Shown here piece by piece: positions 1 to 6,338 of a DNA stretch of 11,889 nt. Every line of letters starts with the position of its first letter. Position 1 is the first letter of the stretch. The translations under genes were made by a program, and so were the position numbers. The notes under the pieces were generated by a model. That model made no database searches, was not told where the DNA came from, and was given only the letters and a program-made list of their open reading frames with translations. The DNA comes from a bacterium (GTDB lineage Bacteria > ARS69): the NCBI GenBank assembly GCA_025774865.1, contig JALGZO010000413.1:1-11889 (forward strand). The letters run 5' to 3'.

Positions 1-1226
1 GCGGCCGGAACGACGAGAAAGAGCGGATTCTCGCCGATGCCCACCGCGAGCGACGCGAGAATCGGCAAGAACGCGGCGGTGGACGCCGTATTGCTCGTGA
101 GCTCCGTGAGAAAGATCAGAGCGATCGTCGTCGCCGCGACGAGGACCAGCAGTGGGAACGCGTCGAGACCCCGCAGGGCGCCCCCCAGACCGTCGGCGAG
201 ACCGGTCGATCGGAACGCGGCCGCGAGGCTGAGGCCGCCTCCGAAGAGCACGAGAACCTCCCAGGGCAGCCCCTTCGCCGACTTCCAGTCGAGACACGCG
301 CCCTCCCGGCGACTCACTGGAATCACGAAGAGGAGGAGGCCGCCGGCGATGGCGATCCCCGCGTCCGAGAGCCCGGGCCACACGCGCGAAAGGAGTGGGC
401 GGAAGATCCAGGCGAGCGCCGTCATCCCGAACACCGCGGCCGTCAGAACCTCGCCGCGGCGGATCCGGCCCAGCTGGGCCGTTTTCTCGCGAATCAAATC
501 GGCCCCGCCCGGGAGCTCGCCCGCAGGCACGTGAAATGTCCATCGGGTGAGCACGAGCCAGGCGATGGGTAGCATCACGACCGCGAGCGGAAGTCCCACC
601 ATCATCCACTGCGCGAAGCCGATCGCCGTGCCGAATGTCTCTTCCATGAAGCCGGCGAGGAACGCGTTCGGCGGCGTCCCGACCAGCGTCGCGACGCCGC
701 CGATGCTCGCCGCGTAGGCGAGGCCGAGCATGAGCGCCACGGCGAAGGAGCTGGACCGCGTCAGCTCGATCACCGAAATGCCGATCGGCAGCATCATCAC
801 GGTGGTCGCCGTGTTGCTCACCCACATGCTGAGCACGGCGGTCGCCATCATGAATCCGGCGATCATGCGCCGGGGACTCGTGCCCATGACGCGCAAGATG
901 CCGAGGGCGATGCGGCGGTGCAGTCCCCACCGTTGCATCGCCTGCGCGATCAGAAACCCCCCGAGAAAGAGGTAGATGATCGGGTTCGCGTACGGTGCCG
1001 TCGTCTCCCCGACGGTGGCGACGCCCAGCGCCGGGAAGAGAGCGATCGGCACGAGCGCCGTGGCGGGGATCGGGATCGCTTCCGTGATCCACCACACGGC
1101 CATGAGAAGCCCGACGCCGGCGGTGTGCCACGCCGCGAGCTCGAGTCCGGCGGGCGGCTCCGTGGCCAGGAACCCGGCCAGGATTACCGGGCCGGTCCCG
1201 AGTCCGATGATCGATCTGCGAGTCAC
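1..1226 (-). CDS. DASS-family sodium:dicarboxylate/sulfate symporter (C-terminus cut by window edge)
   Basis: Inner-membrane Na+-coupled anion symporter of the divalent anion:Na+ symporter (DASS/SLC13, CitT/VcINDY-like) family; likely substrates are C4-dicarboxylates, citrate or sulfate. 408 residues are visible from a GTG at 1226. Visible family marks are WWITEAIPIP (about residues 45-54), the first SNT sodium/carboxylate motif in VSNTATT (136-142), GGVATLVGTPPNAFLAG (176-192), and the second SNT motif in ELTSNTAST (375-383). The sequence is strongly hydrophobic with many helices, and the two SNT motifs reflect the family's inverted repeat. About 50-60 C-terminal residues should lie beyond position 1. 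The start is uncertain: an in-frame ATG at 1262 adds 12 residues (MVRGNRHAWNDR), but the shorter form begins MTRRSIIG, as expected just before the first helix. It is divergent from the nucleobase permease with almost no intergenic space. Family certain, substrate unknown. Confidence 0.93.
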   Translation of the reverse strand, partial: MTRRSIIGLGTGPVILAGFLATEPPAGLELAAWHTAGVGLLMAVWWITEAIPIPATALVPIALFPALGVATVGETTAPYANPIIYLFLGGFLIAQAMQRWGLHRRIALGILRVMGTSPRRMIAGFMMATAVLSMWVSNTATTVMMLPIGISVIELTRSSSFAVALMLGLAYAASIGGVATLVGTPPNAFLAGFMEETFGTAIGFAQWMMVGLPLAVVMLPIAWLVLTRWTFHVPAGELPGGADLIREKTAQLGRIRRGEVLTAAVFGMTALAWIFRPLLSRVWPGLSDAGIAIAGGLLLFVIPVSRREGACLDWKSAKGLPWEVLVLFGGGLSLAAAFRSTGLADGLGGALRGLDAFPLLVLVAATTIALIFLTELTSNTASTAAFLPILASLAVGIGENPLFLVVPA

Positions 1227-1243
1227 TCGGTCGTTCCACGCAT
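1223..1243 (-). other. Possible six-codon leader ORF overlapping the symporter start
   Basis: An ATG at 1243 sits about 6 nt downstream of AAGGGGGAA, the best Shine-Dalgarno-like stretch in front of the symporter. It encodes only MRGTTE before a TGA, and that TGA overlaps the GTG start at 1226 (GAGTGA). Ribosomes ending here could reinitiate on the GTG, giving translational coupling. Alternatives: the true symporter start is the in-frame ATG at 1262 and this is coincidence, or a small indel separates the ATG at 1243 from the gene. Confidence 0.3.
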
Positions 1244-1280
1244 GGCGATTCCCCCTTACCATCGACTCGCTCTCGGCAAA

Positions 1281-1296
1281 AGGAGAATCCCACGTG
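1281..1296 (+). promoter_or_regulatory. Ribosome binding site deciding the GTG start of the permease
   Basis: AGGAG at 1281-1285, preceded by AAA, lies 8 nt before the GTG at 1294-1296. The reading frame is open further upstream to about 976, but that part is antisense to the symporter gene. This ribosome binding site and the family's N-terminal pattern place the start at the GTG. Confidence 0.7.
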
Positions 1297-2619
1297 CGAC
1301 AGCGTCTGATCTACGGGATCGACGACGTCCCACCGTTGCGGGAAGCGCTCTTCCTGGGGTTCCAGCACTACCTCACGATGTTCGGCTCGACGGTGGCCAT
1401 CCCGCTGATCCTCTCCGAGCCGCTGGGGATGGCCGACGATCCGGTCGCCGTGGGCTGGCTCATCGGGACGATGTTCTTCGTCTCGGGAATCACGACTCTC
1501 CTGCAAACCACCTGGGGGAACCGGCTTCCGCTCGTCCAGGGGGGCACGTTCTCGTTTCTCACGCCGGCCATCACGATCTGCGGGATGGCGGTACTGGCCG
1601 AGGCCGGCTGGGAAGTGCGACTCCGGCACATCCAGGGCGCGGTGATCGTCGGATCCTTCTTCGAGATGATGATCGGGTTTTCCGGGCTCGTGGGGCGGCT
1701 ACTTCGATTCGTGAGTCCGCTGACGATCGCTCCGACCATCGCTCTGATCGGCCTGTCGCTTTTCAAGTTCGGCGCGCCCGTCGCGGGCACGCACTGGGGC
1801 ATCGGCGGGCTGACGATCGCCTTGATCATTCTCTTCAGCCAGTACATGCGGCACACGCATCGCGCGTTCGAACTGTTCCCGATCATGCTCGGGATCCTCC
1901 TCGCGTGGGGCATAGCATGGGGTCTGACGGTGGCGGGCGTGTTCGGTCCGGGGCATCCGGCGCACGTCTCGGCCGAAGCGGTTCGGAACGCGCCGTGGTT
2001 CCGGGTTCCGGGGCTCTTGAAGTGGGGGATCGCCGGAGGGTGGCCGGTCTTCGGCGTGGCCGCCGCGGTCGGAATGCTCGCGGGCTACATCGCTTCGATC
2101 GTCGAATCGGTCGGGGATTACTATGCGTGCGCGCGCCTGGCCGGGGCGCCCATCCCTGACGCGAGGGTGATCAATCGCGGTATCGGGGTGGAAGGAGTCG
2201 GTTGCTTCGTGGCGGGCGTGTTCGGTACCGCGAACGGAACCACGTCCTACAGCGAGAACATCGGTGCGATCGGCTTGACCAGGGTAGGCAGCCGAAGGGT
2301 CGTTCAGGTCGGGGCGGGGCTCATGATCGTGCTCGCCGTGTTCGGGAAGTTCGGCGCTCTGTTCACGACTATCCCCCAGCCGATCGTCGGCGGGATGTAC
2401 TGCGCGATGTTCGGAATGATCGCGTCGGTCGGGCTCTCCAACCTGCAGTTCGTCGATCTCAACTCGGCCCGCAACCTCTTCATCCTCGGGTTCGCGTTCT
2501 TCATGGGTCTCTCCGTGCCCGAGTACTTCGGTGCGCACCCCGTCTCGTTCTCACCGAGCTGGCTCGCCGACGTCGTCAACACGTTGGGATCCCGGGCACG
2601 GCGGAAGAACGGGGGCTGA
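1294..2619 (+). CDS. NCS2/NAT-family nucleobase permease, probable uracil transporter, C-terminus altered by deletion/frameshift
   Basis: Proton- or sodium-coupled nucleobase symporter of the inner membrane, 441 residues from GTG 1294. Family features: the QH pair in the first helix (LGFQHYLTMFGST, about 21-33), GGTFSFLTP (83-91), the helix-8 acidic site VESVGDYYA (270-278), and the NAT signature ENIGAIGLTR (321-330). Glu in the first signature position is the form seen in uracil transporters such as UraA (known for the family). With the pyrimidine-degradation operon next door, uracil/thymine uptake is the likely role (inference). The C-terminus is abnormal. After WLADVVNT (423-430) the frame reads LGSRARRKNGG and stops, while another frame immediately encodes IPGTAEERGLTAW up to TGA 2631-2633, resembling the conserved tail that normally follows the last helix. 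About 15-20 residues of the final helix appear to be missing. It may be a pseudogene, a shortened protein, or an assembly error. Confidence 0.9.
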   Translation: MRQRLIYGIDDVPPLREALFLGFQHYLTMFGSTVAIPLILSEPLGMADDPVAVGWLIGTMFFVSGITTLLQTTWGNRLPLVQGGTFSFLTPAITICGMAVLAEAGWEVRLRHIQGAVIVGSFFEMMIGFSGLVGRLLRFVSPLTIAPTIALIGLSLFKFGAPVAGTHWGIGGLTIALIILFSQYMRHTHRAFELFPIMLGILLAWGIAWGLTVAGVFGPGHPAHVSAEAVRNAPWFRVPGLLKWGIAGGWPVFGVAAAVGMLAGYIASIVESVGDYYACARLAGAPIPDARVINRGIGVEGVGCFVAGVFGTANGTTSYSENIGAIGLTRVGSRRVVQVGAGLMIVLAVFGKFGALFTTIPQPIVGGMYCAMFGMIASVGLSNLQFVDLNSARNLFILGFAFFMGLSVPEYFGAHPVSFSPSWLADVVNTLGSRARRKNGG

Positions 2620-2633
2620 CGGCCTGGCAATGA
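2581..2633 (+). other. Out-of-frame remnant of the permease C-terminal tail
   Basis: The frame that is continuous with 2202 onward reads GIPGTAEERGLTAWQ and stops at TGA 2631-2633. In NCS2 proteins, for example mammalian SVCTs, a very similar (V/I)PG(S/T)xEERGL motif follows the last transmembrane helix. This piece is therefore most simply the original end of the permease gene, now out of frame after loss of the intervening helix-coding segment. The reading of the motif is direct; the deletion model is inference. Confidence 0.65.
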
Positions 2634-2698
2634 TCGCCGATCGAGGCGGAACTCGGGCTCCCCGGGTGCGTTCAACGACGGAGACGCGGGGGAGTTCG

Positions 2699-3997
2699 AT
2701 GCGCGGTTTCGTACTGGGGACCATCATCGCGGCCGTCTGGATCGGAGAACCGGCGTCGGTCGCGGCCGGTGAGGTCCGCGGGATGACGATCTCGTGCCTC
2801 GGGGCCGGGCAGTCCTGGGGCTCCGACGAGATGGCGCGAACCCTCGATGTCCTGCGGGATCTCGGCGTGAACTGGGTCTCCATCCACCCGTACGGCGGCA
2901 TCCGCGGGGACGGGACGGTGGGACGCTCCGGCATCGATCGTCTCTACGATGATCCCCGGTGGCTGACTCGGGCGATCCGCGAGGCGCACGCTCGAGGCCT
3001 CCAGATCATGATCAAGCCGCACATTGCTTACTGGGGATCAAGGTTCTCGTGGCGCGGGGAGATCCTCTTCCAGGAGGAAGCCGCGTGGAACCGTTTCTTC
3101 GATACGTACCAGGCGTGGATCACGAAGGTCGCCCGACTGTCGAAGGGGTGCGACGCGTTCGTGATCGGGACCGAACTGGACCAGACGATCCACCGCGAAG
3201 AACGGTGGCGTGAGATCATCAGCGCCGTCCGGAACGAAGTCGACGTCCCGCTGACCTATTCCGCCGGCTGGGACAAGTTTCGCTCCGTCCCGTTCTGGGA
3301 CGCGCTCGACGTGATCGGAATACAGTCCTACTTCCCCCTCGTGAATCACGAAGAGTCCCCCGGCGACGAGGAGCTCGCGCTCGCGTGGAGCGCGCTCGTC
3401 GCGGAGCTCGAGGGGTACGGACAGGAACACGATCGTCCGATCGTGCTCGCGGAGCTGGGCTACAACCGCTCGCTGGAGGCAGCGGTCCGGCCGTGGACGT
3501 ATCGCCAGGACGGGGCGGCCGCGGCCGAGGACATTCAGATCCGCTGCCTCGAAACGGCGCTCTCCGCACTCGCCGGCAGCGAGGGAATCGTCGGGGCAGC
3601 TCGGGTCAAAGATCCTCGAGGCCGCCCGGTACCTTCGCCCGACCTTGGGCGACGCGATCGTTCCACGTCTCGCGATCCGGGCCCCGGCGCCGCTCCACCA
3701 TCTCGATGCAACCATCCACGGGACAGACGAGCACGCACAGGTTGCAGCCGACGCACTCTGTCTCGTCGACCCACGGTACCCGGTAGGGCGTGTCGGCGGG
3801 CGCCTCCCGCGCCTTCCGGGCCGCCTCCGCGGCTCGCGGCGCCACGTTCCCTTCGATGGGGGCGGTGCCCGGGAGATGGATGCACTGGTGCGCGCCATCG
3901 TGGCACGCGACATAGCAGAGCTGACATCCGATGCAGAGGTCTTCCCGGATCTCCGCGACGACGTGGTAGTTCAAATCGAGGTCGCCCCACTCCTTGA
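2699..3997 (+). CDS. Secreted GH113-like TIM-barrel glycoside hydrolase, 3'-truncated, frame runs antisense into preA
   Basis: Likely exported glycosidase related to family GH113 (beta-mannanase-like). ATG 2699 follows GGGGGAG with 5-nt spacing. Residues 1-24 form a signal peptide (hydrophobic AAVWIG core, cleavage near SVAAG). The barrel follows: GMTISC strand (28-33), NWVSIHPYGGIR (58-69), IMIKPHI (103-109), AFVIGTEL (153-160) with Glu159 as probable acid/base, DVIGIQSYFPL (204-214), and PIVLAELGYN (247-256) with Glu252 as probable nucleophile. Recognisable sequence ends near residue 300 (about nt 3598); the last barrel strand, usually Trp-rich in this family, is absent. Beyond that the frame continues to TGA 3997, entirely antisense to preA, giving an Arg/Pro/Ser-rich tail that looks like translation of the wrong strand. 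The gene is probably truncated by a deletion or an assembly join. Substrate unknown; no obvious link to pyrimidine degradation. Confidence 0.72.
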   Translation: MRGFVLGTIIAAVWIGEPASVAAGEVRGMTISCLGAGQSWGSDEMARTLDVLRDLGVNWVSIHPYGGIRGDGTVGRSGIDRLYDDPRWLTRAIREAHARGLQIMIKPHIAYWGSRFSWRGEILFQEEAAWNRFFDTYQAWITKVARLSKGCDAFVIGTELDQTIHREERWREIISAVRNEVDVPLTYSAGWDKFRSVPFWDALDVIGIQSYFPLVNHEESPGDEELALAWSALVAELEGYGQEHDRPIVLAELGYNRSLEAAVRPWTYRQDGAAAAEDIQIRCLETALSALAGSEGIVGAARVKDPRGRPVPSPDLGRRDRSTSRDPGPGAAPPSRCNHPRDRRARTGCSRRTLSRRPTVPGRACRRAPPAPSGPPPRLAAPRSLRWGRCPGDGCTGARHRGTRHSRADIRCRGLPGSPRRRGSSNRGRPTP

Positions 3998-4955
3998 ACG
4001 CCGGCACCGCGCGGCCCACGAGATCGCTCACCCGAGCCATGTTCTTCTCGGCGAGGTAGGTGTCGAGCCCCTCGATCATGTCCTCCACGATGCGATACCC
4101 GTGGTGCATCACGGCAGTGCACACCTGCACGGTTCCGCCGCCGAGCGCGATGAACTCGGCCGCGTCGCGCCAAGTCGAGATGCCGCCGATTCCGGAGATG
4201 GGAATGTCGAACTCCGGATGCCGCGCGAGCTGCGCGACCATTCGGAGCGCGATGGGCTTCACCGCGGGGCCGCAGTAGCCGCCGTGGCTGGAGGAGTCGC
4301 CCACGACGGGCAGCGGCGAGAAGTTGTCGAGGTCCACCCCCATGAGGCTCTGGATCGTGTTGATGAGCGATACGGCATCGGCCCCGCCGCGCACCGACGC
4401 CAGACCCGGCTCGATGATGTCCGAGATGTTGGGAGTGAGCTTCGCGATCACCGGCAGGTTCGAGGCCTCCATCACCCACCCGACGAGCTCTTCGAGCACC
4501 TTCGGCTCCTGACCGACCGCCGACCCCATGCCGCGCTCGCACATTCCGTGCGGGCAACCGAAGTTCAACTCGAAGCCGTCGCAGCCGGTGTCCTCGCACC
4601 GCCGGATGATGTCCACCCACTCCTCGCGGCCCTCGAACATGAGCGACGCGATCACGGCGTGATCGGGATAGCGCTTCTTGACCTGGGCGATCTCGCGCAG
4701 GTTGTCGGCGAGCGGGCGGTCCGTGATCAGCTCGATGTTGTTGAGTCCCATCATCCGGTGGCCGCCGTAGTCGAGGGACCCGAGCCGCGCGGACACGTTG
4801 ACGATCGGGTTTCCGAGCGTCTTCCAGACGGCACCGCCCCAGCCGGCGTCGAACGCACGCATGACCTGGTCGCCGCTGTTCGTCGGAGGGCCGGAGCCGA
4901 GCCAAAACGGGTTGGGGCTCTTGATGCCGGCGAAGTTCACGGAGAGATCAGGCAT
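3606..4955 (-). CDS. preA: NAD-dependent dihydropyrimidine dehydrogenase, catalytic FMN subunit PreA
   Basis: Catalytic half of cytoplasmic dihydropyrimidine dehydrogenase (EC 1.3.1.1), which with PreT interconverts uracil/thymine and the 5,6-dihydro forms using NAD(H). 449 residues. The N-terminal FMN barrel (about 1-320) resembles dihydroorotate dehydrogenase. It carries the active-site loop NFGCPHGMCERGMG (131-144), where Cys134 matches the catalytic Cys671 of mammalian DPD, then AKLTPN (171-176), NTIQSLMGV (199-207) and SGIGGIS (254-260) for flavin and phosphate binding. The C-terminal ferredoxin-like domain has two 4Fe-4S motifs: C341/C344/C347/C351 and C401/C404/C407/C411, the last followed by Pro. 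The segment between the clusters seems longer than in E. coli PreA (411 aa overall). ATG 4955 overlaps the preT stop by 8 nt, implying translational coupling. It is the last gene of the operon, with its TGA facing the truncated glycosidase and no clear terminator. Confidence 0.97.
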   Translation of the reverse strand: MPDLSVNFAGIKSPNPFWLGSGPPTNSGDQVMRAFDAGWGGAVWKTLGNPIVNVSARLGSLDYGGHRMMGLNNIELITDRPLADNLREIAQVKKRYPDHAVIASLMFEGREEWVDIIRRCEDTGCDGFELNFGCPHGMCERGMGSAVGQEPKVLEELVGWVMEASNLPVIAKLTPNISDIIEPGLASVRGGADAVSLINTIQSLMGVDLDNFSPLPVVGDSSSHGGYCGPAVKPIALRMVAQLARHPEFDIPISGIGGISTWRDAAEFIALGGGTVQVCTAVMHHGYRIVEDMIEGLDTYLAEKNMARVSDLVGRAVPAFKEWGDLDLNYHVVAEIREDLCIGCQLCYVACHDGAHQCIHLPGTAPIEGNVAPRAAEAARKAREAPADTPYRVPWVDETECVGCNLCVLVCPVDGCIEMVERRRGPDRETWNDRVAQGRAKVPGGLEDL

Positions 4956-6336
4956 GAGCGACTCCCGGGCGACCCGCGGTCGAGAGCATGATGGGCTCGG
5001 ACCCGGGGCCGATCGCCTCGCCGCGGAACAGGCGATCGATGGAACGGGCGGCGAGCTGTCCGTCGTGGACGGCGTTGACGACCTCTTGCCCGCCGTTCAC
5101 GGCGTCGCCGCCGGCGAAGACCCGGGGATTGCCCGTCTGCCCCGTGGCGCCGTCCACGGAGATGCGACCACGCTCGTCGCACTCAACTCCGTCGAACGAA
5201 GTGGCGAGGGTCTCGAGCTTGGCCTGGCCGATCGCGAGGACCACGAGGTCGCACGGAACGATCCCAGCGTCGCGGTCCGTCGGCCGACCGTCTTTCGCCG
5301 TCACGAGGTGCACCCCGGACACGGAGTCGTTCTCGCGAAGGACCTCGATTACCACCACTTCGTCGAGCACGGTCGCTCCTTCTTTCTTCGCGGCGCTCAG
5401 CTCGTGCTCGTACGCCTTCATCTGTCGGGCCGCGCGCCGGTAGACCAGCGACACCGACGCCACGCCGAGGCCGCAAAGCTCGCGCACCACGTCCACCGCG
5501 GTGTTTCCGCCGCCGACCACGACTGCGCGCGAAACGCCCGCCACGGCAAACGCGCCGTCGGTCTTCAGGCGCTCGATCCACGCCACCGCCCCGACGACGC
5601 CCGCACCATCCTCGCCCGGCACGCCCAGGAAGGAGTCCGGGCCGAGCCCGGGACCGAGGAAGACGGCGTCGTGGCGCTCCAGAAGCTCGGCCGCCGTGGC
5701 GTCGCGGCCGACAGTCACGCCTGTCTCGATCTGCACGCCGAGCGCGAGGATCGACTCCACTTCGCGGATCGAATCCTCGACCATGAACTTGTAGGGGGCG
5801 ATCCCCGTCGTGTTGAGCCCGCCCGGAAGATGACCGCGCTCGTAGATCACCGAGTCGTGGCCGAGCCTCGCGAGCGTGCCGGCGCACGCCAGCGACGCCG
5901 GGCCGGCGCCGACCAACCCGACCGAGCGACCGGACGGCTTCTCACGCGAGAACATCTGCGAGAGGTCACCCGGGGCGCCGTGGTCCATCGCGTAGCGCTG
6001 CAGCCGACCGATCTGGATCGCGGGGCGGCCGTCGGGCACGTACACGCACGAACCCTCGCACAGCACCTCGACGGGACACACGCGAGCGCAGCTCGCCCCG
6101 AGGAGATTCGCGGAGAGGATCGTGTGGGCGGCGCCGCGGAGGTTGCCGTTCCCGATCTTCCGGATGAACGTGGGGATGTCGATCGACGTGGGGCACTCCC
6201 GGATGCAGGGAGCGTCGAAGCAGTAGATGCAGCGGGCGGCCTCGCGCGCCGCCTCGGTGTCGGAGAGCGGCGGGTTCTTCTCGGCGAACCGCTTCTCCAG
6301 TCGATCGCCCGGAAAATCGAATCCGCGGGACGGCAC
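4948..6336 (-). CDS. preT: Dihydropyrimidine dehydrogenase, NAD/FAD and Fe-S subunit PreT
   Basis: Electron-transfer subunit that moves reducing equivalents between NAD(H) and PreA through FAD and Fe-S clusters; it corresponds to the N-terminal half of animal DPD and resembles the glutamate synthase small subunit. 462 residues from a GTG. The N-terminal Fe-S domain has C36/C39/C44/C48 (CIYCFDAPCIREC) and C83/C87/C93/C97. The FAD site VGLVGAGPASLACAG lies at about 139-153 and GGL after it at 172-174. The NAD site AVVVGGGNTAVDVV lies near 270-283, and the C-terminal FAD motif is NPRVFAGGDAV. GTG 6336 starts 2 nt after the aminotransferase TAG, with GGAG upstream. Its 3' end overlaps preA by 8 nt, as expected for subunits of one complex. 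At 462 residues it is longer than E. coli PreT (412), partly from C-terminal residues after LFRGE. Confidence 0.96.
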   Translation of the reverse strand: MPSRGFDFPGDRLEKRFAEKNPPLSDTEAAREAARCIYCFDAPCIRECPTSIDIPTFIRKIGNGNLRGAAHTILSANLLGASCARVCPVEVLCEGSCVYVPDGRPAIQIGRLQRYAMDHGAPGDLSQMFSREKPSGRSVGLVGAGPASLACAGTLARLGHDSVIYERGHLPGGLNTTGIAPYKFMVEDSIREVESILALGVQIETGVTVGRDATAAELLERHDAVFLGPGLGPDSFLGVPGEDGAGVVGAVAWIERLKTDGAFAVAGVSRAVVVGGGNTAVDVVRELCGLGVASVSLVYRRAARQMKAYEHELSAAKKEGATVLDEVVVIEVLRENDSVSGVHLVTAKDGRPTDRDAGIVPCDLVVLAIGQAKLETLATSFDGVECDERGRISVDGATGQTGNPRVFAGGDAVNGGQEVVNAVHDGQLAARSIDRLFRGEAIGPGSEPIMLSTAGRPGVAHA

Positions 6337-6338
6337 CG

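Noticed and set aside
37-534. 165-codon plus-strand frame at the left end
   Set aside because: Antisense to the DASS symporter and rich in Arg/Pro/Ser, typical of shadow translation.
976-1293. Upstream extension of the permease frame
   Set aside because: It is antisense to the DASS symporter; GTG 1294 has an AGGAG site and fits NCS2 N-termini.
2531-2698. Upstream extension of the glycosidase frame
   Set aside because: It overlaps the permease end in another frame. The signal peptide and GGGGGAG place the start at 2699.
3569-3583. CTCGCCGGCAGCGAG hairpin as a terminator for the operon
   Set aside because: The stem is only five base pairs, there is no T-run on either strand, and it lies in conserved glycosidase coding sequence.
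3535-4905. 456-codon minus-strand frame in another phase of preA
   Set aside because: Overlaps preA in a different frame; the translation is Arg-rich and has no recognisable domain.
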